Of a DNA stretch of 64,000 nt, positions 34,090 through 41,435 are shown piece by piece; position 1 is the first letter of the stretch, and each line of letters opens with the position of its first letter. Below the pieces are notes generated by a model that made no database searches, had not been told where the DNA came from, and worked only from the letters and a program-made list of their open reading frames with translations. The stretch comes from Streptomyces sp. HUAS YS2 (lineage in GTDB: Bacteria; Actinomycetota; Actinomycetes; Streptomycetales; Streptomycetaceae). The DNA is taken from NCBI RefSeq assembly GCF_033343995.1, contig NZ_CP137573.1, positions 6,853,001 through 6,917,000 of the forward strand, in the 5' to 3' direction. Both the position numbers and the translations under genes were made by a program.

Positions 34090-34919
34090 TGCAGCAGCAG
34101 CCTTTCGAGAGTGCGGACGACAGCGTCGGCGAGGAGGCCGAGGAAGGCGTAGACGACGAGGCAGACGACGATGACGTCGGTGCGGAAGAACTCCCGCGCC
34201 TGGTTCATCAGGAAGCCGATGCCGGCGTCGGCGTTGATGGACTCGCCGAAGACGAGGGCGAGCCACGCCGTGGCGAGCGAGTAGCGCAGCCCGGTCATGG
34301 CCCCGGGGAGTGCCCCGGGCAGCACCACGTGCCGGATCAGCCCCCATCGTCCGAGCCCCAACGACTGCCCTGCCTCGACGAGTTGGGCGTCGACGCCGCG
34401 GATCCCGGCGTACACGTTGAGGTACAGGTGGAAGGCGACCCCGAGCGCGATGAGGGCGACCTTCGGGGCCTCGCCGATCCCGAGCCAGATGATGAACAGC
34501 GGGATCAGACCGACCCAGGGCACGGTCCGCAGCATCTGCACGGTGGCGTCGACGAGGTCCTCGCCGAGCCGGGAGAGCCCCGACACGAGCGCGAGCGTGA
34601 TTCCGACGAGACCACCCAACAGCAGCCCCACCGCGACGCGTTGGAGCGAGACGCCCATGGCGGCCGGCAGCGTCCCGTCGGCGACGAGCCCGCCGGCGGC
34701 GCGGGCGACGGTGCCGGGCGAGGCGAGCGTGTCGGCGGGAAGCACCCCGGTGGAGCTGAGCGCCTGCCACAGCACGAGGAGCGAGACAGGCCCGACGGTA
34801 CGGCGCAGCCAGCGCGGGACGGTGCGGCGGCGGGAGGTGGAGGCGGCGGTGAGGGATTCGAGAGCAGGAGGGTCACCGGATATGACGGAAATATCCGGTG
34901 GAGCATGGCCGACGGTCAT
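34062..34919 (-). CDS. ssuC: Aliphatic sulfonate ABC transporter permease
   Basis: 285-residue inner-membrane permease with about six helices. The EAA cytoplasmic loop is seen as EAGQSLGLGRWGLIRHVVLPGALPG, with VPWVGLIPLFIIW and GESINADAGIGFLM typical for SsuC/TauC. The first ~40 residues are a soluble Ser/Thr/Arg-rich extension. The ATG at 34919 is preceded by TGGAG 7-11 bases upstream. It is the first structural gene after the leader peptide and attenuator-like hairpins. A perfect 10-bp inverted repeat lies inside codons 7-16. Confidence 0.93.
   Translation of the reverse strand: MTVGHAPPDISVISGDPPALESLTAASTSRRRTVPRWLRRTVGPVSLLVLWQALSSTGVLPADTLASPGTVARAAGGLVADGTLPAAMGVSLQRVAVGLLLGGLVGITLALVSGLSRLGEDLVDATVQMLRTVPWVGLIPLFIIWLGIGEAPKVALIALGVAFHLYLNVYAGIRGVDAQLVEAGQSLGLGRWGLIRHVVLPGALPGAMTGLRYSLATAWLALVFGESINADAGIGFLMNQAREFFRTDVIVVCLVVYAFLGLLADAVVRTLERLLLQWRPTFTGQ
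34874..34900. repeat. Perfect 10-bp inverted repeat inside the ssuC 5' end
   Basis: CACCGGATAT (34874-34883) and ATATCCGGTG (34891-34900) around a 7-base spacer, AT-richer than its surroundings. It could be a protein operator or an RNA hairpin 19 bases into the ssuC coding sequence. Confidence 0.75.
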
Positions 34920-34936
34920 GAAGGCTCCAGGCGGGA

Positions 34937-34994
34937 GGCGCGCGGCGGCGACCGCGCGCCATCACGTCACGAGGACGGGCGCGCGGGACCGCGC
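34937..34994 (-). promoter_or_regulatory. Attenuator-like mutually exclusive hairpins before ssuC
   Basis: Read on the minus strand, four complementary segments follow the leader peptide: segment 1 (34989-34994), segment 2 CCGCGCGCC (34978-34986), segment 3 GGCGCGCGG (34952-34960) and segment 4 CCGCGCGCC (34937-34945). Segments 2 and 4 are identical 9-mers and both pair perfectly with 3; 1 can pair with 2 (5-6 bp). The 3:4 stem (loop of 6) ends 18 bases before the ssuC ATG. This is the classic attenuator geometry, either transcriptional or acting on the ribosome binding site. Confidence 0.6.
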
Positions 34995-35026
34995 AGCAGA
35001 AGAAAAGGGGGGAAGCGGAGAGGGCG

Positions 35027-35110
35027 TCAGCAGCCGCGAAGATACGCGGCGGAGGCCACCCGCAGCAGGTCGATGTGACCGCGCGTGGTGAGCAGGGCTG
35101 TACGCAACAT
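35027..35110 (-). CDS. Cys-ending leader peptide of the sulfonate operon
   Basis: 27-residue peptide beginning MLRTALLTTRGHIDLLRVAS and ending YLRGC, with Cys as the last residue. It belongs to the short actinobacterial leader peptides with an R-x-HIDL-x-RV-S-A core and a terminal Cys that are found upstream of sulfur-assimilation and transport operons (annotated as putative leader peptide). The ATG at 35110 sits 6 bases after a -10 box and has no Shine-Dalgarno, so it is probably leaderless. Stalling at the Cys codon (35030-35032) under cysteine limitation could set the downstream hairpins; that mechanism is inferred. Confidence 0.8.
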   Translation of the reverse strand: MLRTALLTTRGHIDLLRVASAAYLRGC

Positions 35111-35116
35111 GGCGCG

Positions 35117-35146
35117 ACCGTAGCGACCGGTTCCGTGGCCGGTCAA
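35117..35146 (-). promoter_or_regulatory. Promoter of the ssu leader/operon
   Basis: On the minus strand, -35 TTGACC (35141-35146), an 18-bp spacer and -10 TACGGT (35117-35122). The predicted start coincides with the leader-peptide ATG at 35110. Confidence 0.65.
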
Positions 35147-35201
35147 CGGTGTCTCGGTGTGTGGACGCGTGATCTCGCGCACCGGGCGGGACAATGCCCG
35201 C

Positions 35202-35624
35202 ATGTCCACCACCTTCACCACCAGGGTCCTCGACCTCACCACCGGCGGCGCCGAGACCGTCACCGACCTCACCCGCGCCTGCGAGGGCTTCCTCGCCGAG
35301 ACCGCCGCCGGCCGCGACGGCCTGCTCAACCTCTTCGTCCCCCACGCCACCGCCGGTCTGGCCCTCCTGGAGACGGGCGCCGGAAGCGACGACGACCTCC
35401 TCACCGCCCTCCACCACCTCCTCCCGGCCGACGACCGCTGGCAGCACCGCCACGGCACCCCCGGCCACGGCCGCGACCACGTCCTCCCCGCCCTGGTCCC
35501 CCCGCACGCGACCCTCCCCGTCCTCAACGGCCGCCTGACGCTGGGAACCTGGCAGTCCGTCTGCCTGGTCGACACGAACAAGGACAACCCGGAGCGCCAG
35601 GTGCGGTTGAGCTTCCTGGGCTGA
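35202..35624 (+). CDS. YjbQ-family protein (UPF0047)
   Basis: 140-residue protein of the YjbQ/SCO-type family, reported to have weak thiamine-phosphate-synthase activity; the physiological role is unclear. Conserved features are the trimer-forming core with VPHATAGLALLETG and HGRDHVLPALV, then LPVLNGRLTLGTWQSVCLVD. The ATG at 35202 was chosen because homologues start STTF; upstream ATGs are out of frame or read into the divergent ssu promoter. No Shine-Dalgarno is seen; GACAAT ends 6 bases before the ATG, so a leaderless mRNA is possible. Confidence 0.88.
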   Translation: MSTTFTTRVLDLTTGGAETVTDLTRACEGFLAETAAGRDGLLNLFVPHATAGLALLETGAGSDDDLLTALHHLLPADDRWQHRHGTPGHGRDHVLPALVPPHATLPVLNGRLTLGTWQSVCLVDTNKDNPERQVRLSFLG

Positions 35625-35695
35625 TCCCCGGGAGTCCAAGATCCTCCTTGGTGCGGCCGCCGAACCTCCTTACGCTCCGGCGAAACGGGAGAAAG

Positions 35696-36535
35696 ATGCG
35701 CGGTACCACCGTGGACGAGGTCGAGCGGCGTACGGCGGCTGCGGAAAGCGCCAACTCCGGAGTACGCCGGCTGTCACGGGTCAAGGCGGCGACGACGTCG
35801 CCGGAGCGGCAGCGCGAAGATGTGCTGGCCGCCGCGGCGTCCGTGGCCGGCCACATCATCGACAGCAAGCCGTCGACGGGGAGGTCGCCCAGTTCCTCGC
35901 CGGCACCCCGCACCTGAAGAGCCGCTACCACAACGCGCCGCCCGGGGCCCGGGCCCTGATTCAGGTCGCGATGGACTACCGCCGCCTGGGCCACCCGCAG
36001 CTCCTGGGCCGGGAGCTGCTGGTCCGGGCGGCCGAGGGCTACTTCACCGATCGCGGACGAAGGAGAGCGCGACGTGCTGGTGTTGCCGGCCGGGCTCCGG
36101 GACGCCCTGGGGGCGACACCGCCGACGCGGAGGGCTCCTACCGCGAGGCCGTGGCGGGCGGCGCTCGGCACGCGGCCGTGCGCCTGGCGGTGCTGCTGGA
36201 CCGCACCGGCGATCCGGCGGGCGCCGAGCACTGGGCGGCCGCGCGGGGCGGCACGGGCTCCGGAGAACGCCGCGCTGCTGAACCGGCGGGCGGCCGAGGC
36301 CGGGGAGATCCCTCGGCGCGGCCGCACGGCTCCGGCACGCCGCCAGGGACCACGGGCGGCGACCCGGCCGGCTCGCGAGGTGGTCGACGCGGGCCGCGGC
36401 GACGTCTTCCTCGAACTGGCGCGGCAGTGCGCCGCCAGCGGCGCGTACCCGTGGGAGCGGTGCGAGCCCTGGGGCATGGGGCCGGCCGGCCACCCGTCCG
36501 GCCCCTGGTCCGGCACCGTCACGGAGGCGGACTGA
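35696..36535 (+). pseudogene. Frameshifted remnant of a TPR protein
   Basis: Coding-like pieces run in different frames. An initial frame from ATG 35696 (MRGTTVDEVERR) contains AAAASVAGHIIDSKPSTG, then near 35878 continues in another frame with EVAQFLAGTPHLKSRYHN and VAMDYRRLGHPQLLGRELL. Around 36110 TPR-like units follow (DTADAEGSYREAV, AVLLDRTGDPAGAEHW), and a last piece in a third frame ends WERCEPWGMGPAGHPSGPW. The FLAGTPHLKSRYHN string and the Gly-rich Trp-Glu tail are familiar from large Streptomyces NTPase/TPR regulators, so this is a decayed and internally deleted copy. It occupies the 1.1 kb stretch between yjbQ and the CTQ-like operon. Confidence 0.65.
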
Positions 36536-36615
36536 CGGCACGTGCGGTCGCGTCCCGCAGGTGACGGAAACCGGCCGCGGTCCGCCGTGTTGCGCGTGAC
36601 ACAGGGTGACGGGAC

Positions 36616-36643
36616 TTGTATGTTTGATTACGTTCCGTAACTC
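36616..36643 (+). promoter_or_regulatory. Possible promoter/operator of the CTQ-like operon
   Basis: An AT-rich island in the 187-bp space before the operon holds TTGTAT (36616-36621), TAACTC (36638-36643, 16-bp spacing) and a short inverted repeat TTACG-TTC-CGTAA (36628-36640). The resemblance to a sigma-70-type promoter is moderate. Confidence 0.35.
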
Positions 36644-36722
36644 TACTGCACGGGGTGGACCGCGCTCAGGGGTAGGCCGTACGCCGCCGCCCCGCCGGCG
36701 GCACGCCCGCCAGGAGGTGCCG

Positions 36723-38102
36723 GTGATCGACCGTATCTGGCTTCAACCACCCCTCGCCATCGCCCGGTTGGGTTCCTCGCCGGTGCCGTGCGACAACTAC
36801 CGCTACGGACCCAGCGACCTGACCCCGCGCGGTACGGGCAAGACCACCGTGGAGCCGGTGGAGAGCCTCGACCTCGCCGCCGACGGCACCCTGACCACGC
36901 GGATGCCGCAGAAGGTCCGGTTCAAGGACGCGGACGGCTGGCGGCCGGTGTGCCCGTTCTTCGAGGTGCACGGCAGCTGGACCACTGCCGACGGCGAGCA
37001 GCGCACGGGGGTCCTCACCGCCGACGTGCTCGCCGGCTTCGGGCTGGGCCTCGGCGACGTGCGCTGGCAGGTCTCCGTCGCCAACCTCAAGGCCCACCAC
37101 ATCACCCAGCAGCAGGACGACCGCGTCGAGGCCCGGGCCGAGGTCCGTGGCGACGACCACCAGCGGCACCCGCTCGCCGGGCACTCCCCGCAGGGCGCCG
37201 CCCAGCCGCTCGTCCCGGCCGGCAAGTCCCTCCCGCTCGGCTCGGTCCAGGTGCCCGCGCCGAACGCCGAACTCCCGGAGCTGCGGCTGCGGTTCACGCC
37301 GGGGAAGGGGTTCGTGTACGGGCCGACGGACCTCATCGGCCGCCCGGGCGACTACACGTTGCCGGACGAGCGGCTGTTCCTCAACGCGAACGCCCCCTGG
37401 AGCACGTTCCTGGTCTCCCAACTCAACAACGACCGGCGGACGTTCCCGCCCGGCCTGTTCGCCGGCGCCGAGCGGACCCTCCAGGCGAGCCAGGGCCTCG
37501 TCGACGACACGTGCGACGGCACCGTGACCGTGACACTGCCCGGCGGTCTCACCGCCACCGCCCGCATCGTGGCCAGCCCGCCCGACTTCGCACCGGACCG
37601 CAGGCCGTTCGTCTCCCTCGCCGACGGGCTGGCCGACCGGGTCAAGCGCGCCGAGGTCCGCGAGGCCGCCTACGTCGCCGAACAGCAGCAGACCTCGCTG
37701 GAGGTTCGCGACCTCTTCGAGCGGATCCTGGAGACGATGGGCAACATGAACGTGGACGTGCAGAACCAGCGCGTCCTCGACGACGGCAACGGCGATTTCG
37801 CCTGGCCCGTCCCCGAACGCCTGACCGGCGTCCTGCTCGCGCTGACCGACCACGGCCGTCGGCGCCACCGCCGGTACGCGGCCCAGGAGGTGCTCGAGGA
37901 CGTGCTCCGCGAGCAGCCGGACCTCATCGAGAGGCGGATCCGGCCGCCCGCCGAGGACATCGACCCCAGCTACACCGACGGCCGGATGCCCATCGGGATG
38001 CGCGGGGCCGACGCCGGTCCGCTGCACCTGACGCGCCGGCAGTACGACCTGCTGACCGCATGGGCCCAGAGTCTGCGCGAGAACACGGAGCCCGGCACGT
38101 GA
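36723..38102 (+). CDS. LodA/GoxA-like protein, N-terminal half
   Basis: 459-residue protein resembling the first ~460 residues of LodA-type CTQ-dependent amino-acid oxidases. The start PPLAIARLGSSP corresponds to the LodA opening HPSIGVARLGNS (from memory), followed by VRFKDADGWRPVCPFFEVHG. The middle has TDLIGRPGDYTLPDERLFLN and ATARIVASPPDFAPDRRPFV, as in LodA VGSPDFAP. It ends LTRRQYDLLTAWAQ, equivalent to the LodA region just before its catalytic half. The quinone-forming Cys and Trp are absent here; they occur in the protein encoded two genes downstream. The GTG at 36723 has AGGAGG at 36712-36717. Its stop overlaps the next start (GTGA). Confidence 0.72.
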   Translation: MIDRIWLQPPLAIARLGSSPVPCDNYRYGPSDLTPRGTGKTTVEPVESLDLAADGTLTTRMPQKVRFKDADGWRPVCPFFEVHGSWTTADGEQRTGVLTADVLAGFGLGLGDVRWQVSVANLKAHHITQQQDDRVEARAEVRGDDHQRHPLAGHSPQGAAQPLVPAGKSLPLGSVQVPAPNAELPELRLRFTPGKGFVYGPTDLIGRPGDYTLPDERLFLNANAPWSTFLVSQLNNDRRTFPPGLFAGAERTLQASQGLVDDTCDGTVTVTLPGGLTATARIVASPPDFAPDRRPFVSLADGLADRVKRAEVREAAYVAEQQQTSLEVRDLFERILETMGNMNVDVQNQRVLDDGNGDFAWPVPERLTGVLLALTDHGRRRHRRYAAQEVLEDVLREQPDLIERRIRPPAEDIDPSYTDGRMPIGMRGADAGPLHLTRRQYDLLTAWAQSLRENTEPGT

Positions 38103-39520
38103 CCGTACTGCTGCAGATCGGTCGGCGCCCGCCCGGCCCGCCGGTCCCGCCGCCGGCCGCGCCGCCGGGACCGCCCGGTCCGGGCGCGTACGTCCGGGTC
38201 TTCCGCAGCGCGCACGGCGCCCACCTGTTCGTCGCGGACGGCAGCCGCGTTTACGACCTGCCCGAGCCGCTCGCGGCCCGCGTGGAGCACTGGGCCGCGG
38301 CTCCGGAGGGCTCGCTCGCGGAACTGGCGCGTGAGCTGGACCTGCCGCTGTGGGACGAGCCGCGGATCGACGGCACCCCCGTCGATCCGCCCCCGCTGTC
38401 CTCGATCTCCCTCAACGTGATGCAGGCCTGCAACCTCAGCTGCGGCCACTGTTACGCCGACGAGGGCCGGTTCGGGGGAGCGGCCCGCGCCATGCCACGA
38501 GCGACCGCGTACGCGGCGGTGGACCGGCTGCTGGCCGAGGCGGCACCCGGCGCGGACGTGGTCGTCGGCTTCATGGGCGGCGAGCCGCTGCTGGCCAGGC
38601 ACCTGGTGCACGACGTGGTCGGGTACGCCGTCCGGGCCGGAGCCACCACCGGCCACCGGGTCCGCTTCGCCCTGACCACCAACCTGACGACCGTACGGCC
38701 CGAGGACGCGACGCTGTTCGCCGAGCACCCGTTCACAGTCACCGTCAGCCTGGACGGGGACCGGGCTGGCCACGACGCCCTGCGCAGGGCGCCCGGCGGG
38801 GCCAGCGCGTACGACCGGCTGCGTGCCGGACTCGACACCCTCGCCCGGCACGGCCGCCCGCGCCACCTCTCGGCGCGCGTGAGCGTCACCCCGTACACCG
38901 GCCGCCTCCTGGACATCCTGGAGCACGGCATCGCGCTGGGCTTCGACGAGGTCGGATTCGGGGCCGTGGTGAGCGCGCCCGACCCTGCGTACGAGATCGA
39001 CACCGAGGCCTTCGCGGGTTTCCTCGAGCAGATGACCGCCTGCGGCGAGCGGGCCCTCGCCGAGCTGTCCGCCGGACGCGACTACCCCTTCGGCAACTTC
39101 CAGACCGCCATGGAGCAGCTGCACCGGGGGGCCCACCGCCCCTACCCCTGCGGAGCGGGCGCCGGCTACCTCAGCGCCTCCGCCGAAGGAGGTCTCTACG
39201 CCTGCCACCGGCTGGTGGACGACCCGGCCTTCGCCATGGGGTCCCTCGCCGCAGGCCCCGACACCGCAACCCGCCGCCGGCACCTGGCCGACCGCCACGT
39301 GGACCGGCAGGAGCCCTGCCGGTCCTGCTGGGCCCGCTACCTGTGCGGCGGCGGCTGCTACCACGAGGTCAGCCGACGGGGCCGGCCCGGCTGCGACTAC
39401 ATCCGCGGCTGGCTGTCCTTCTGCCTACGGGCCTATGCCGAACTCGGTCAGGCCGCACCCGAGTTCTTCGAGCAGCGGTCATCGGCGGCCCCGCTCACGA
39501 GCAGTGCCAGCACCGTCTGA
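38099..39520 (+). CDS. Radical SAM/SPASM protein, QhpD-like
   Basis: 473-residue peptide-modifying radical SAM enzyme. The SAM 4Fe-4S motif is CNLSCGHCY (Cys111, 115, 118), followed by GFMGGEPLLA. The C-terminal SPASM domain has CGAGAGYLSASAEGGLYACHR, then CRSCWARYLCGGGCYHE and a final CDYIRGW..C, enough Cys for auxiliary clusters. Length and SPASM pattern resemble QhpD, the quinohemoprotein amine dehydrogenase maturase that makes Cys-to-Asp/Glu thioether bridges. The N-terminal ~100 residues (Pro-rich, then a small domain) may bind the substrate. GTG start overlaps the upstream stop by 4 bp; 22 bp to the next gene. The likely client is a neighbouring CTQ-like half-protein. Confidence 0.85.
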   Translation: MTVLLQIGRRPPGPPVPPPAAPPGPPGPGAYVRVFRSAHGAHLFVADGSRVYDLPEPLAARVEHWAAAPEGSLAELARELDLPLWDEPRIDGTPVDPPPLSSISLNVMQACNLSCGHCYADEGRFGGAARAMPRATAYAAVDRLLAEAAPGADVVVGFMGGEPLLARHLVHDVVGYAVRAGATTGHRVRFALTTNLTTVRPEDATLFAEHPFTVTVSLDGDRAGHDALRRAPGGASAYDRLRAGLDTLARHGRPRHLSARVSVTPYTGRLLDILEHGIALGFDEVGFGAVVSAPDPAYEIDTEAFAGFLEQMTACGERALAELSAGRDYPFGNFQTAMEQLHRGAHRPYPCGAGAGYLSASAEGGLYACHRLVDDPAFAMGSLAAGPDTATRRRHLADRHVDRQEPCRSCWARYLCGGGCYHEVSRRGRPGCDYIRGWLSFCLRAYAELGQAAPEFFEQRSSAAPLTSSASTV

Positions 39521-39542
39521 AGGACCCGAAGGAGCCCGTCCC

Positions 39543-41435
39543 ATGCCCGATCTGCCGACCCCCACCGGGAAGATCTTCCCGCGCAACCTGACTGCCCGGG
39601 CCGACCACGTCGTACGCGGCAACCCCTCCAACACCCGCCCGGAGAGCGGGGTCGACAACTGCTTCCCGGGCCTGGAGTTCGACCAGCGCAACCTGGACAA
39701 GGCCTTCTTCCCCGGGCTGCTGGTCGACTTCCACCGAGGCAGCGGTTCCCGGGCCCTGGCAGTCTCGGGAGGCGTGGCCGCCGCCCAGGGGCTCACCACC
39801 GCGGACGTGACTGCGAACCCCGTCTTCATCGGGGCGCTCTGCGGGCGGACCACAGTGGACCAGACCGAGGAGCAGGCCGAGCTCGTCGACTGCGCACAAC
39901 GCGCGGGCTGGGACGTCATGCGGATGGTCCACGACCTGCTGCCGGGCCGGATCGCCATCCTGCTACAGGTGCGGAATCCGGGGGTCCCCGTGCCCGGTGC
40001 GGCGTTCGTCGGCAACCTGAACGCCCGGCGCATGGCGAATCAGAGTCTCGTCCAGCGGGCCGCCGACGGCCGGTTCCAGTTCGCCGTGCTGGTCGCCGAC
40101 CGCGCCCGCTACCTGGACGAGAACGGGGTGATCGACCCGGAGGTGTACCAGCCGGGAGACCTCACCCGAAGCCTGTGCGCCCCCTGGCAGTACGACTTCC
40201 GCGACTGCGGCTGCTACTACTGGGCCGCCTCGAAGCCCGACGTCACCAGCAGCGCGGACGGGACCGTCCCGCAGATGAACTTCCTGCGGGCGAACCGCGC
40301 GCCCACGGCCGACATCGACACCGATGCGCTCGACCTGGGGCAACCGCGGACCCGCCTGGAGTTCGACTACGTACGAATGATCAACGAGTGGAGCGTGCTG
40401 CCCCCGGTCCTCAACGACCGTGAGGACGACGCCCTCGGCAACCCCGCCGCTGCCGCCGTCCCGGAGCTCAGCCGCGAGAAGGTGATCGCCGAGCTCAAAC
40501 GGCTGGCCACCGTCGAGCACGCGTTGTGCGTGGAGTACCTCTTCGCGCACTACTCGCTCGCCGCGCCCCTGGCACGGCCGACGGACCCGGAATCGCTCAC
40601 CGCGAAGATCCACGCGGCAGCCAACGAGGTCTTCGCCGTAGCCGTCGACGAGATGCGGCACCTGCGCTGGGTGAACGAGGCCCTCGGTACCCTCGGTGAA
40701 GCCCCCGTCGTGGGCCGGGCGGCCGTGATCGAACGCGACGGGCCGCACCCCTTCGCCCTGCGCCCGCTCACCCCCGGCCAACTCCAGTGGTTCATTGACG
40801 TGGAGGCCCCCAGCCAGAACGCCGGCACCGGGGTCGACGGGATGTACGTGCAGCTGCACGAGACCATCCGCCGCCGCCCCGACCTCTTCCCGGAGAACCA
40901 GCGGCTGGCCCACCTCATCAAGCTCATCATCGACGAGGGCGGCGACCACTTCCGCCGCTTCACCGCTGTCAAGAACCACCTCGCCGGGCTGCAGCCGGAG
41001 CAGTACCTGCGGCCACTGGGACCGGGCACCGGCAGCGAGCTCGTGAAGCAGCTGCTCAAGCTCAGCGACCAGTACTACGCCGTCCTGCTCGGCGCCCTGC
41101 GCGCCACCTTCACCCTCGGGGACAAGACCGGCGGCGTGCTCATCGAGGGGTCGCGGAAGGTGATGACCAACCTGCACGAGGTCAACCACGCCCTCGCCGC
41201 CCGCGGGGTCGCACCGCCCTTCACTCTGCCCGTCGCCTTCGCGGCCCCGGCCGCGGGGGCGCCGCCGTTGCCCGTGGCCCTCGCCGACGGACGGGCCACC
41301 CGGGCCGCGGCCGTGGCGGCCATCGAGGCCCTGCGCGGCATCCGCAGCCTTGGCGACCAGACCATCCGCAGGATGGCGGTCAGCCAGCAGCGGGAGACCG
41401 AAGCCCTGCTGGCCGTGCTGGACCTCCAGGGATGA
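39543..41435 (+). CDS. LodA/GoxA-like C-terminal half fused to a ferritin-like (VioB-type) domain
   Basis: 630-residue fusion. Residues ~1-290 resemble the C-terminal half of LodA: GVDNCFPGLEFD, then GDLTRSLCAPWQYDF, the equivalent of the CTQ-bearing segment. Asp218 and Cys222 keep the spacing of LodA Asp512 and Cys516, and Trp227 in CYYWAASKPD is a candidate quinone Trp. Residues ~308-530 are a ferritin-like domain of the iminophenyl-pyruvate dimer synthase (VioB) type, with probable di-iron ligands around Glu325/Glu331, EMRH (Glu370, His373) and DEGGDH (Glu465, His469). ATG at 39543 with GAAGGAG 8 bases upstream. It is the third gene of the operon and overlaps the fourth (ATGA). Confidence 0.78.
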   Translation: MPDLPTPTGKIFPRNLTARADHVVRGNPSNTRPESGVDNCFPGLEFDQRNLDKAFFPGLLVDFHRGSGSRALAVSGGVAAAQGLTTADVTANPVFIGALCGRTTVDQTEEQAELVDCAQRAGWDVMRMVHDLLPGRIAILLQVRNPGVPVPGAAFVGNLNARRMANQSLVQRAADGRFQFAVLVADRARYLDENGVIDPEVYQPGDLTRSLCAPWQYDFRDCGCYYWAASKPDVTSSADGTVPQMNFLRANRAPTADIDTDALDLGQPRTRLEFDYVRMINEWSVLPPVLNDREDDALGNPAAAAVPELSREKVIAELKRLATVEHALCVEYLFAHYSLAAPLARPTDPESLTAKIHAAANEVFAVAVDEMRHLRWVNEALGTLGEAPVVGRAAVIERDGPHPFALRPLTPGQLQWFIDVEAPSQNAGTGVDGMYVQLHETIRRRPDLFPENQRLAHLIKLIIDEGGDHFRRFTAVKNHLAGLQPEQYLRPLGPGTGSELVKQLLKLSDQYYAVLLGALRATFTLGDKTGGVLIEGSRKVMTNLHEVNHALAARGVAPPFTLPVAFAAPAAGAPPLPVALADGRATRAAAVAAIEALRGIRSLGDQTIRRMAVSQQRETEALLAVLDLQG

